Below, in pieces: positions 10,729 through 20,031 of a stretch of 26,248 nucleotides of DNA. The position numbers and the translations under genes were made by a program. Numbering within the stretch: position 1 is the first letter of the stretch; every line of letters begins with the position of its first letter. The DNA is taken from assembly GCA_018398765.1 (NCBI GenBank), contig JAHBMJ010001776.1, positions 1 through 26,248 of the forward strand, in the 5' to 3' direction. Origin of the DNA: Chromera velia. Lineage: Eukaryota; Sar; Chromeraceae. The notes beneath the pieces are model-generated. The model was not told the DNA's origin. It worked only from the letters and a program-made list of their open reading frames with translations, and did not search any database.

Positions 10729-12162
10729 ATGTTGTTTTGCTCAGACTCATCATTTATTTTTATTTGTTTGGTTCGCTTATTCTTCTTTTCTCTAGCCGTC
10801 CCCTTTTGCTTGTTCCGTCTTCCAATGAGCTTTCCACTGAAAGCCTCGTCTCCCCCGTTTTCCACCTTTGCGCTCCGAACGCTTTGTTTGTGCGTTCAGC
10901 CGTTTCTTCCTTCCTTTCACACTCTCAACGCTCTGTCTGAACGTTCAACCGTCTCCTTCTTCACCTCCAAACTTTCCACGCTTTGTTCGTGTGTTCAGCC
11001 GTCTCCTCCTTCACCTCCAGACTTCCCACGCTGTGTACGCGTGTTCAGCCGTCTCCTCCTTCAGCTCCAGACTTCTTATGCTGTGTGCGCATGTTCAGCC
11101 GTCTCCTCCTTCACCTCCAGGCTTCCCACGCTGTGTTTGCGTGTTCAGCCGTCTCCTTCTTCACCTCCAAACTTCCCACGCTTTGTTCGCGTGTTCAGCC
11201 GTCTCCTCCTTCACCTCCAGACTTCCCACGCTCTGTTCGCGTGTTCAGCCGTCTTCTTCTTCACCTCTAGACTTCCCACGCTGTGTTCGTGTGTTCAGCC
11301 GTCTCCTCTTTCAGCTCCAGACTTCCTATGCTGTGTGCGCATGTTCAGCCGTCTCCCCCTTCACCTCCAAACTTCCCACGCTCTGTTCGCGTGTTCAGCC
11401 GTCTCCTCCTTCACCTCCAGACTTTCCACGCTGTGTTCGCGTGTTCAGCCGTCTCCTCCTTTACTTCCAGACTTCCCACGCTGTGTTCGCGTGTTCAGCC
11501 GTCTCCTTCTTCACCTCCAGACTTTCCACGCTGTGTTTGCGTGTTCAGCCGTCTCCTCCTTCACCTCCAGACTTCCCACGCTCTGTTCGCGTGTTCAGCC
11601 GTCTTCTCCTTCACCTCTAGACTTTCTACGCTCTGTTCGCGTGTTCAGCCGTCTCCTTCTTCACCTCCAGACTTCCCACGCTGTATTCGCGTGTTCAGCC
11701 GTCTCCTTCTTCACCTCCAAACTTCCCACGCTCTGTTCGCGTGTTCAACCGTCTCCTCGTTCACCTCCAGACTTCCCACGCTCTGTTCGCGTGTTCAGCC
11801 GTCTCCTTCTTCACCACCAGACTTCCTACGCTGTGTTCGCGTGTTCAGCCGTCTCCTTCTTCACCTCCAGACTTCCCACGCTGTGTACGCGTGTTCAGCT
11901 GTCTTCTCCTTCACCTCCAGATTTCGCACGCCCTGTTTGCGTGTTCCGCCGTCTCCTTCTTCACCTCCAAACTTCCCATGCTGTGTACGCATGTTCAACC
12001 GTCTCCTCCTTCACCTCCAGACTTCCCACGCTGTGTTCACGTGTTCAGCCGTCTCCTCCTTCAGCTCCAGACTTCCTACGCTGTGTGCGCATGTTCAGCC
12101 GTCTCCTCCTTCACCTCCAGACTTCCCACGCTGTGTTCGCGTGTTCAGCCGTCTCCTCCTAG
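10729..12162 (+). CDS. doubtful 477-codon ORF through the 50-bp repeats
   Basis: The ATG at 10729 opens a frame whose first ~40 residues are very hydrophobic (Phe/Leu/Cys-rich, signal-anchor-like). It then runs through the minisatellite as a 50-residue protein repeat rich in Ser, Pro, Leu and Cys. The unit is 50 bp, so each 150 bp passes through all three frames, and all three are stop-free; long ORFs appear in every plus frame. This favours a compositional artefact. The T-rich upstream DNA also explains the hydrophobic start. It runs antisense to the chromovirus. Treat as unlikely unless transcribed. Confidence 0.15.
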   Translation: MLFCSDSSFIFICLVRLFFFSLAVPFCLFRLPMSFPLKASSPPFSTFALRTLCLCVQPFLPSFHTLNALSERSTVSFFTSKLSTLCSCVQPSPPSPPDFPRCVRVFSRLLLQLQTSYAVCACSAVSSFTSRLPTLCLRVQPSPSSPPNFPRFVRVFSRLLLHLQTSHALFACSAVFFFTSRLPTLCSCVQPSPLSAPDFLCCVRMFSRLPLHLQTSHALFACSAVSSFTSRLSTLCSRVQPSPPLLPDFPRCVRVFSRLLLHLQTFHAVFACSAVSSFTSRLPTLCSRVQPSSPSPLDFLRSVRVFSRLLLHLQTSHAVFACSAVSFFTSKLPTLCSRVQPSPRSPPDFPRSVRVFSRLLLHHQTSYAVFACSAVSFFTSRLPTLCTRVQLSSPSPPDFARPVCVFRRLLLHLQTSHAVYACSTVSSFTSRLPTLCSRVQPSPPSAPDFLRCVRMFSRLLLHLQTSHAVFACSAVSS

Positions 12163-12750
12163 GTCTCCTCCTTCACCTCTAGACTTCCCACGCTGTGTTC
12201 GCGTGTTCAGCCCTCTCCTCCTTCACCTCCAGACTTTCCACGCTGTGTTCGCGTGTTCAGCCGTCTCCTCCTTCACCTCCAGACTTCCCACGCTCTGTTC
12301 GCGCGTTCAGCCGTCTCCTCCTTCACCTTCAGACTTTCTACGCTCTGTTCGCGTGTTCAGCCGTCTCCTTCTTCACCTCCAGACTTCCCACGCTGTGTTC
12401 GCGTGTTCAGCCGTCTCCTTCTTTACCTCCAGACTTCCCACGCTGTATACGCGTGTTCAGCCGTCTCCTCCTTCACCTCCAAACTTCCCACGCTCTGTTC
12501 GCGTGTTCAGCCGCCTTCTTCTTCAGCTCCAGACTTCTTACGCTGTGTGCGCATGTTCAGCCGTCTCCTCCTTCACTTCCAGACTTTCCACGCTGTGTTC
12601 GCGTGTTCAGCCGTCTCCTCCTTCACCTCCAAACTTCCCACGCTCTGTTCGCATGTTTAGCCGTCTCCTTCTTCACCTCCAAACTTCGCACGCTCTGTTC
12701 GCGCTTTCAGCCGTCTCCTTCTTTATCTCCAGTCCTTCAACCATCAATTG
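10892..12750. repeat. 50-bp minisatellite, about 37 copies
   Basis: Units begin GTGTTCAGCCGTCTCCTCC and continue with CACCTCCAGACTTCCCACG and then CTGTGTTCGC, recurring every 50 bp. The phase is kept from 10941 to 12141, shifted once by a 12-bp insertion near 12161, then resumes at 12203 until about 12750. Copies differ by scattered substitutions. On the minus (element) strand the unit is purine-rich. It lies downstream of pol; tandem arrays in the 3' untranslated part of large Ty3/gypsy elements are known. Confidence 0.97.
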
Positions 12751-13022
12751 CATCTCACTCTATATTTTGGAACTCTCCAATGTCTGATTGGTGTTTGACA
12801 TAGCACAGGTTCAGTTCCAGGCGCTGTGCGGCCTTTTGGTTGAGTCTGTTTCCACAAATTGTTCCCCTCTCCTATTTTGGTGACTTTTGTTTGCAGGTAC
12901 CTACACCTATTTTCTTTTGTACGATTGTTTAACTTCTCGTCTTCCATTGGGAAGGAGTCAGAGGTCAGTCCTGTCCTTTCATTCCACCTTCCCAACCTCT
13001 TGTCTGTCGATCATCCTTTGCC
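12751..13022. other. spacer between the pol end and the minisatellite
   Basis: This short stretch follows the chromodomain stop on the minus strand. It is the start of the element's 3' untranslated part. The pol frame meets a TGA five codons after the TAA, and nothing recognisable follows. Confidence 0.5.
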
Positions 13023-13325
13023 TTAACCTTTGAGGAACTTTGCTACCAATTTCGGACAGTCCATGTCTTTTTCGGGTGTGAAATAGAGCCCATCATATCC
13101 CTTGTATTTGAGCAAATACTCTGTCTCTCCATTCTGGGTTCGTCTCCCATAGACTTTTTCAACCACGTATTCTTTTTTGTTATCTTCTTCTGCTTGCTCC
13201 TTCGCAATGGCTGCCTTCTGTTGTTTTGGTCGATCATTTTTGTCATCTCTTCTCTCTCGTTTTCTGGGTCTGCTTCTATCTCCGCTATCGTTTTGTTTTC
13301 CTCGCTTCTCATTTGGGGCATTCTC
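13023..13325 (-). pseudogene. pol: pol C-terminus: chromodomain
   Basis: This is the same frame as the integrase, following TAA 13326-13328. A Lys/Glu/Arg-rich linker leads into a clear chromodomain at about 13175-13030, starting EYVVEKVYGRR, continuing YLLKYKGYDG and ending CPKLVAKF. It stops at TAA 13023-13025. Chromodomains at the integrase C-terminus define chromoviruses and are known to bind modified histone tails and direct integration. The first aromatic-cage position (Tyr of EYVV) is kept and the YKGY segment matches the family. The usual Trp of the TWEP position is Phe-Thr-Pro here, a variant of the motif. Confidence 0.9.
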
Positions 13326-15131
13326 TTATGGGTCGCCTTTCCGCTTCTTTCTTCTTTTTTGCAGGTGGGGTGCTTCCGCATCGGGATCGTTGTCCTCCTC
13401 GCTGTCTCCAGCCTCTCCCCCGTCAGAGTCTTCACTCGATCCGTCAGTGCCTTGCACACTATCGCTGGGGCCTTCATTCATTTGTCTTTGTTCAAACTCC
13501 TCCTTAAGTCGCTCGCTTTCTCGGATATCAGACGCGAGGAATGGTTTCACTCTCCTTCTTGACACGACTTGACTTGTTTATGACCCTGGAAGACGGACAG
13601 CCAATGCCCCCGATAGTTTGACGTCCATCACCAAATATGGACCATCATAATTCGGTTTCAATCCTTAACTGAATTTTGTTTTTACTCGCTCCCCTTTCAT
13701 GACCCACACGTAATCGTTTATCTCTATCTGTTTAATGTTCCTTCTCTTTAACTGAAATTTCCTTCTCATCTTTTGAATGGCGGCTTCTTGAAACAACTTC
13801 TGTTTCTGAGTGTTTTTATTTCGGATTTCCGTCAGAAGAACTGCGTAATCCTGCAGTCGGAATTCTTTGTCTTCTTACAGATTGTCGAGGATCTTGATTG
13901 GGTGATTGGCAGGTTTACCAAATAGGATTTCATGGGGGCTCTGACCGATGGATGTCTGGTAGGTTGTGTTGTGACTGAGCTGAGCCCAGCAAAGAAACAG
14001 ATCCCACATTGCTTTGTCTGCTTCGTCGATGTATTTTGCTATACAGTTCTTTATGTCCAGATTCACTCGTTTGGCTCGTCCTTGAGTTTCGGGAGCATGT
14101 GCGGTACTGACAATTCTTTTGCACCCAGCCAGGTCGCTGACTGCTTGCATGATAGGCTCCAGAAAATTCGAACCTTGATCACTCCAGAGCTTGAGAGGCC
14201 CCCCATACCTCGAGACAATCGTGGTCAAGAAAGCCCACGCTACCGTGCGTGTTTTCTGGTCTGGCAGAGCAACCAACTCACAGTATTTGCTAGAGACACA
14301 GACAAAAATGAGGATAAATCGGTTGCCTTGTGCGCTTTTCGATATTGGACCCATCGTGTCCATAATCCAACATTCGAGAGGAGCGTCGTTCAGCACTTGT
14401 AGTTCATATTGATTTTCCTCTCTTCCCTTCTTCCTCTTCTGACATTCTCTGCAGGTCCTTACGAAATTTCGCACCTGTGCGAACATGCCATCCCAGTAGT
14501 ACTTCGTCGACAGGGACTTCAGCATCCTCTCCATCCCTTGATGACAACCCAGCAGCAGGTGAGTGTAGTGATCTTTCAAAATGTCTTTTTGCATACTTCG
14601 AGGGACTACCAGCAGGAAACGCGCTCCCTTTTCGTGTTTGTTTACGGGAGGTAAAATTCGGAAGAGGGTGTCTTCTTGTAGTACATAAAGGGGTGTTTGG
14701 GTAAGAATTCGGATGCTCTCTTTGTAGCTGAGTCCTTCTGGCACTGCCCCTTCTTTCAAAAATTTTCTCATGTTAATGAGTTCTGGGTCCTCCTCTTGTG
14801 CCTTGATAATGTCTGCAGGTTCGTAAGACGAAACGAGGAGCGGAACAGGATACTTCTTTGGTTCATGTTCTGCTGAGAGCTCAGGTTGATCAGTTGCCTT
14901 TCTCTTCTTTCCCCTGTTTTGACTTGCTTGATTGGCTGCAACTATCACAGAGGCTTCTGACCCTGCGTCAGACTCGTGAGGGGGATAGTGATCGTGTACG
15001 AAAGGTTCTCTCGTCAGCGCATCTGCAGCTGCATTGCTCTTCCCCTTCACATAGGCAATTCGGAAGTTGTATCCCAAGAGTTTGAGAGAAAGTCTCAAGA
15101 GTCGAGGGCTCGTCTCTTTTCTTTTCATCAC
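13326..15131 (-). pseudogene. pol: pol: integrase (zinc finger, DDE core, C-terminal region)
   Basis: This part would insert the element's cDNA into host chromatin. The N-terminal HHCC zinc finger is visible (HYTHLLLGCH then TCREC). In the catalytic core, Asp lies at 14358-14360 (WIMDTMGP) and at 14178-14180 (SDQGSNF). The position of the third acidic residue, 36 residues on (14070-14072), is AAA, Lys, in the context GRAKRVNL, where the family has Glu. A GPYLV motif follows, then an acidic and basic linker. In-frame stops are TAA 13875, 13665 and 13578, plus TAA 13326 at the end of this segment. The upstream end of this open stretch still contains the end of RNase H (DALTREP). Both the Lys and the stops make this copy inactive. 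Confidence 0.92.
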
Positions 15132-15560
15132 GTACTGCAGAGCCGCATGGTCAGAGTAGACGATGAATTCAGTTCCGTACAGCCAGTGCCTAAACTTCTA
15201 ACAGCCCATCACCACCGCAAGAAGTTCCTGCTCCGACACGTGGTATTGCTGTTCGATGTTTGTCAGTCTTTATGAAGCATAAGCAATCACGCGCTCCTTT
15301 CCTTCATCTAATTGTTGTGTTAAAATCGCGCTGCGTGCCTTCGCTGACGCATCGCACCGCAGGATGAACGGGCGATCCCAGCAAGTGTGACTGAGCACTG
15401 GTGCGGAATAAGGAACTTCTTTGAGACGTTCAAAGGCTTGTTGGTGCCTTTCCTCCCAGGTAAATTTTGCATTCTTCTTGGTCAGTTCTAAGAGGGGCCC
15501 ACTGATGTGACTGAATTGATACAAAAACTTCCTGAAAAACGAACACAGCCCGAGGAATGA
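15132..15560 (-). pseudogene. pol: pol: RNase H domain
   Basis: This domain degrades the RNA strand of the cDNA hybrid. It is in frame with RT and integrase. It begins with the RT connection (SFLGLCSFF), then has RPFILRCDAS with the first acidic residue, AVVMGC, and the SDHAALQYV motif. It is interrupted by TAA 15270-15272 after AYAS and TAG 15198-15200 before KFRHWLYG. The motif order and spacing match Ty3/gypsy RNase H. Confidence 0.9.
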
Positions 15561-16499
15561 TCAGACCTGCTTGACTGTTTTGGGAGGGGCTGCATTCCTG
15601 ATGCATTCTGTCTTTTCTGCTGAAGGCAAGATGCCTTCAGGGGTGATCGTGTGGCCCACATATATCACTTTTCTTTGGAAGAACTCTGACTTCTTAAAAT
15701 TGATTTTCGCTCCTACTCGTTTGAAACGTTCCAACACAGCCCTTAAATCCTTAAAATGTTGCTCTTCTGACTTGCTTGACACCAGTAAGTCATCGAGGTA
15801 GTAAAAACAACAGTTGTTGAGTAGACCCGACAGCAATGTGTCCATTATTACTTGCAGGTAGCTGGGACTACTAGCGAGTCCGAACGGAACTCTGAGGAAC
15901 TTGAATGATCCTCGATGGCAAGCAAAAGTCAGTTTCTGTTGATCGCTCTCTTTCACTTTTATTTGAAGAAAAGCCTCTGAGAGATCTAATACACTGTGGA
16001 CAGTCCGGTTTTGCAGAAGGGTAACTATGTCGTCTCCTCGAGGCATAGGATAATTTTTCTTGACCAACGCTAGATTCAGTTGCCTGAAATCAATGCACAG
16101 CCGCAAAGCTCCCGTTTTCTTTCTTACGCACACAACTGGTGCACTCCATGCGCTCAAGCTTTCTTGTATGATCCCTTTTTCCAGCCACTGAATAATCTGT
16201 TCGTCTACTTCTTTTCTTAGGGCCTGTGGGACCGGTCGAGGACGAACGTATACAGGTTCATCCGAAATGGTTTCGATGGCCGCTTCCTGATTGCCAAGCG
16301 TCCCTGGATTCGTTCTTGTTGGAAACAAGGGGAGAAACTCGGTCAGCAGTTGTTCTAATCTATCCCGTTCTTCCTCCGATAAGTTCTTTGTCTTGCCTAC
16401 AGTTTCCTTTATGTGTTGCCGAGCCTCTTCCACTTCTTTCAACTTTAAAATTGGGTGAAAGCTGGCTATCCGGTGTCCCTTCTTGTTTCTCCCCGCCAA
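15561..16499 (-). pseudogene. pol: pol: reverse transcriptase
   Basis: RNA-dependent DNA polymerase of a Ty3/gypsy element. Recognisable blocks in order: a WLEKGIIQ segment, WSAPVVCVRKKTG, LRLCIDFRQLN, the catalytic-Asp block VLDLSEAFLQIKV, VPFGLASSPSYLQ, the YYLDD active site at 15789-15803, and the KCEF-type block KINFKKSEFF followed by YVGHTI. The frame ends at TGA 15561-15563, exactly where the family usually has Arg (before SFLGL), so this is a point mutation rather than a gene end. The 5' end has lost the frame of the protease ORF by an indel near 16480. No ATG is needed, since the domain is part of a polyprotein. Confidence 0.95.
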
Positions 16500-17493
16500 T
16501 CTCTACTTGCGATACCTGGCATTCAACTTTCTCCTCCTCTCCATATATTTTGTATAGAGTGGCCAGCCCTTTATCGCTCATTCTGGGAGGAGTGACTTGA
16601 CTTCCGATAACACAGACAGACGCATATGCTATCACTTTGTTCGGGCAAAGGATAAAGTCATTCGGCCTCGTATTCATGACAGGTAGATAAACACTTCTCT
16701 CTTCTACTGTTGACACTGTCTCCTACGTTCTGATTCCGGCAGGCAACGACTCCCTAAACTGTTGCCGTGGCTCAATGTACACCGAGGACCCGTTTGGGAT
16801 GTTTGAGTCGTCGGCCAAGGTAAGTGTTACATAAGAAATGTAGCCTTCTTTTGCAACTTCTTTTTGAAGCAAGAAAAGAGGGAAGGGTTGGAAGGTTTTG
16901 TTGTATTGCAGTTCTGTAATAGGGAAAAGAGGAATAGTGAGTGATTCCCCCTTCGCGTTGGTTTTGAGATGCATTCTGTCTGGTTGGAAGGAGATCCCAT
17001 CCAGGTGCTTGTCGCAAAAACTTTTCCCCAAGATCACGTCGTTCTTGATAGTTGGAGTGACAAAGAATCTCTGGTGTTTCCTTTCCCCTCCCACATAGAT
17101 TGGGAGAGTGATTGCTCCCTGGTTCTCGAGACTAGTTCCACCTTCACTTTTTATAGAGAGTGGCACTTCATGCAGCTTGAGCTGAGGGTGCTCTCGTTGC
17201 AGCCTTCTGAAAACTCGTGTATTTATTAGTGAGATGTCAGCCCCTGTGTCACAAAGCGCGGGAGAGGCGGATAAACGTAGATCTATAAATGATATCATGG
17301 TACCGATGCCTCTCGATGAAAGAGCAATGTGCGCAAGCAGGACTTTTTCCGATAATTTTGGATTAAATCGAACTGTTTGCTGTTGTTCAATTTTCGGTGT
17401 GCAGGCACTTGTAGGGGGCTGATGGATCAATTGTGGCTGCCCCGTCTCCGCAATCGCGTCACCTTTTCTGCTGGAGAAGAACCCCCCCCCCAT
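16360..17493 (-). pseudogene. pol: pol: retropepsin-like aspartic protease and linker
   Basis: This part matures the Gag-Pol polyprotein. ALCDTGADISLIN carries the catalytic DTGA motif, and DVILGKSFC matches the ILG motif near the end of the fold. It is followed by a long linker to RT, broken by TAG 16723-16725 (after AGIRT). The frame is offset from gag; the switch coincides with a run of ten G on the minus strand (17482-17491). It is also offset from RT, the two frames overlapping at about 16360-16499. Confidence 0.88.
17482..17491 (-). promoter_or_regulatory. G10 homopolymer at the gag-protease frame change
   Basis: On the minus strand the gag C-terminal frame (Pro/Arg/Gly-rich) enters ten consecutive G and soon meets TGA, while the protease frame begins in the same run. 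It is either a site of ribosomal slippage or a replication/sequencing indel. Confidence 0.35.
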
Positions 17494-17562
17494 TCCTCAT
17501 TGGAGGTCGGATTTGGTTGGAGCCTGTGGCCGGGTTGGGTCTGTATGGGGCTCCTGATCTGG

Positions 17563-17566
17563 GAGG
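17563..17566. repeat. left 4-bp target duplication (GAGG) of nested LTR element
   Basis: GAGG directly precedes the TG of the left LTR. GAGG also directly follows the CA of the right LTR (22295-22298). Removing one copy plus the element rejoins the gag reading frame. Confidence 0.85.
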
Positions 17567-18017
17567 TGCTTTGTCCCTCCTGTCCGGCCACCTTATGGCG
17601 TCCAGACAGAAGGTAAAGCGAGGACAAGAACCTTAGGGAAACTCTAGAGAAGGAACGTGAGCAACACTTAGTCAGGTAACAGTTTACAGCAGGTTTGGCT
17701 CTAGAGCGATCTGGGATTCCAATCAACTGGGTTCATTCTATCATTGTACAGTTTCTACTCATTCCTCTCTCTTAGACTCTTAGGAGCTCTCGATCTATGC
17801 CAAACAGACACCAGACTCAAACGATGCTATCCGTTGCTCGAGTGACATGTTGCATGCTTGAATACGAAGGTCAGACTCGATTTCAACAACTTTGATCGAC
17901 GCGCGCGACACGTACGAAGCAAAGCGCGGCGGCGGAGCCTGGCGTCGGCATGCGGGCTCATTCAGATACAGCGCATGCGAGGGTCCAGAGGGTGGCGCCA
18001 CACGGTAGGACTCCACA
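17567..18017 (-). repeat. left LTR of the nested element
   Basis: This 451-bp LTR begins TGCTTTGTCCCTCCTG and ends GACTCCACA (plus-strand reading). It is identical to 21844-22294 except for about 12 differences by hand count, all of them transitions. Confidence 0.95.
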
Positions 18018-18029
18018 GATCCCCCCCGG
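18018..18029 (-). other. candidate polypurine tract of the nested element
   Basis: On the minus strand GGCCGGGGGGGATC immediately precedes the LTR's TGTGGAG. This is the expected place for a polypurine tract if the element's sense strand is minus. Confidence 0.45.
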
Positions 18030-18180
18030 CCACAGACAAGAAAATCGCGTCCCCGCGATCAGCCAGACACATTTAAGCATGCGCGGAAAGGGAAAAAAGG
18101 CGAGCAAAAGAACACGATCAACCAGACATAATGCAAACCCATATAATCAATAGAATACTTCAAAGTATGTAGTCGAAGGA

Positions 18181-18370
18181 ATGAAATCTCGAGCGTCTTC
18201 GCACTATGACAGATGCAAGGAAGGGCAAATCAAGACAACAGACATCAACGAACGAACGGCCGTGAACGGCAGCCGGTCAGACCTATCGGAGGGAAACGCC
18301 TGGCGGTACACCGTCTGGCTTCACGCAGATGCTCGCGTAGAGACGGTTAGCTCCACCAAGGCCCCCATCA
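18181..18370 (+). pseudogene. open frame inside the nested element, split by the hAT-like insertion
   Basis: From ATG 18181 a frame runs to the hAT-like target site at 18370. If the transposon and one target copy are removed it continues from 19796 to TAG 19837-19839, about 77 codons in all. Composition is protein-like (WRYTVWLHADARVE), but I recognise no family. It may be a captured exon or chance. Confidence 0.25.
18363..18370. repeat. left 8-bp target duplication (CCCCATCA)
   Basis: Identical to 19788-19795, and each copy abuts a CTACGGG terminus. This fixes the ends of the hAT-like element. Confidence 0.85.
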
Positions 18371-18603
18371 CTACGGGACAGCACTTCTAGGTAGAACCCT
18401 ACTACCATGCATATTTATACTGTAATTGAAGATGATATAACATAGGTTCTAATAGGTTCTAACACTGTTTTTTGCTTTTCCAGACTCGTTAGTGTAAGGT
18501 TCTTTCAGATTCTTAAAGCTTCTTTAAAGAAGAATCAAGTCTATATTGCATCAAAGTGGTGTCTCCATCATTTGGTTCTTAGTCTCTAGAAAAACCGCTA
18601 GAA

Positions 18604-18623
18604 CCTAGGTTCTAGGAACCTAG
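18604..18623. repeat. subterminal repeat of the hAT-like element, left
   Basis: CCTAGGTTCTAGGAACCTAG is nearly palindromic and its first 19 bases recur at 19561-19579. Isolated GGTTCT/AGAACC hexamers are scattered around it between about 18390 and 18660. Confidence 0.7.
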
Positions 18624-18964
18624 ACAAAAACCTGTAAGAACCATGAAGAACCTCCTCCCTAAAGCTTCAAAAAGACTAAAAACCTAATTTAGATGATTAA
18701 AATGAGTCAAACAAACAAAACAGATGCTTATATATACCAAAATTAACCGTCAAAATCATAAAACTCAGCTGTCAACTCGCTTTTTCTTCTCTTCAAACAG
18801 ACTTACAAGACGAGCAAGCTCTTCACCTTTCATAAAGATGGTTTCATTCATTTTATGCATATGAAGACAGAGAAGGAGGTGAATCAGAGGAAGAGGGAGG
18901 GGATGATCAATCGGAAATGAGTGATGAAGATGTACCCCCTGCCTCTTTCTAGATCAACAAGGTT

Positions 18965-19306
18965 ATGGTTGAGCTCACTAACTTAAAGGTGACCCACAAA
19001 AACTTTGTTACTCCTGCATGTCTTCACATCGGACAAATCAGGAAGCACAGGGGAAGGGATGGTCACTGGGATGGCAAAGCGTGGTCTGCAAAGCCTTGTT
19101 GCAAGGTGTGTGCAGCAGAGATAAATCTGAGTGATGTGTCCTCTGAAGAGAAAAAGAAGTGGGAAGAGAAAGGGCAGAAATGTGTAGCCTACACAAAGAA
19201 TAACATAAAGGTTAACACTTTCATGAAACACTTCAAAGCAAAGAGCGGTTGTCATGCATCAAACAGTGATACCATTACCATTCAAGAAAATGGTTTCAAA
19301 GTTTGA
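18965..19306 (+). CDS. BED-like zinc-finger ORF in the hAT-like element
   Basis: The 113-residue ORF ends at TGA 19304-19306. The Cys/His layout CKVC ... NTFMKHFKAKSGCH resembles a BED zinc finger (Cys-x2-Cys ... His ... Cys/His), the DNA-binding domain commonly found at the N-terminus of hAT transposases. The same frame upstream, beyond a TAG, has a Glu/Asp-rich stretch (about 18858-18950) that may belong to the same protein. No catalytic transposase domain is present. It could be a truncated transposase or a domesticated DNA-binding remnant. Confidence 0.5.
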   Translation: MVELTNLKVTHKNFVTPACLHIGQIRKHRGRDGHWDGKAWSAKPCCKVCAAEINLSDVSSEEKKKWEEKGQKCVAYTKNNIKVNTFMKHFKAKSGCHASNSDTITIQENGFKV

Positions 19307-19560
19307 GTTAGAGAAGAGCCAACCTCATACAACAAATTTCTTGTTGGAGTTTTGATAAGTCTTGGAACCCTCTTTTTCCTTTTTCGATCTTTACCATCTG
19401 GAACCCTCTTTGTCCTTCTACCTCTCACAGTCCTTTTCCAACGTTTTCCAGTCGGATTGGTGGACAAACTTTTGAATATTTTCATCGTGTTCAATGTTTC
19501 ATAATTGGTTTTGGACAGGTTTTTTGGGGTTCTTGGAGGGTCAGACTGAGAAGGCTAAAA

Positions 19561-19579
19561 CCTAGGTTCTAGGAACCTA
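19561..19579. repeat. subterminal repeat of the hAT-like element, right
   Basis: CCTAGGTTCTAGGAACCTA, same orientation and sequence as the left subterminal copy, at nearly the same distance from its terminus. Confidence 0.7.
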
Positions 19580-19787
19580 AGAACCTAGAGGTAGAGACGT
19601 ATACTTTTTAAGCTCAAACCGAGTAAAAACCTTCAACCAATACTCTAAAAGTGTCATGTTTTTGTTTTTTAGAACTTCTTTTGCTTATAAAATAAGTTTG
19701 GAGTTCATTTTAAATGTTTTAAAGCTTAGTTTACTACTACAAAGTCGTTTGAGGACCACATCTATATTTTAGAGTGCCTCCCCGTAG

Positions 19788-19795
19788 CCCCATCA
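19788..19795. repeat. right 8-bp target duplication (CCCCATCA)
   Basis: Exact copy of 18363-18370, directly after the right terminal inverted repeat. Confidence 0.85.
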
Positions 19796-20031
19796 ACTCC
19801 CGTGCTGCGAGGGGGAGAGGCGATACCCAGAGAACCTAGAAGGCCTCCAAAGTACCGGCATCTCCCTGCAGGGAGGAGATGTAGAACGGATACAGAGACA
19901 TGCACGGGCTGTCTCCTCGCTTTTTCTTCTTTTCTCGTTAAACTAGACATCTCTTTAAAGATTTCTTCTCCTTTTACTCCTCCTCTACTCATTTTCTCTC
20001 CGCCTCTTCTAGTCTCTTTTTCTTAAATTAA

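Larger units (their letters stand above)
18371..19787. mobile_element. hAT-like DNA transposon, 1417 bp
   Basis: The element is flanked by exact 8-bp duplications CCCCATCA (18363-18370 and 19788-19795), the length typical of hAT elements. Its ends are imperfect inverted repeats: CTACGGGACAGCACT on the left and CTACGGGGAGGCACT read inward from the right, 12 of 15 matching. A shared 19-mer, CCTAGGTTCTAGGAACCTA, sits about 233 bp from the left end and 208 bp from the right, like hAT subterminal sites. It is AT-rich compared with the surrounding DNA. The only sizeable ORF is 113 codons, so it is probably non-autonomous. Confidence 0.8.

Noticed and set aside
10892-12750. CRISPR-like array
   Set aside because: Units are contiguous 50-bp tandem copies with no unique spacers, in a eukaryotic context.
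13932-14402. Plus-strand ORFs opposite integrase and RT
   Set aside because: Shadows of the minus-strand pol frame, which has clear catalytic motifs.
18371-19787. CACTA-type transposon, because the left end reads CACTACGGG
   Set aside because: The right terminus lacks CACTA, and an exact 8-bp duplication abuts CTACGGG on both sides. CACTA elements make 3-bp duplications, so hAT-like fits better.
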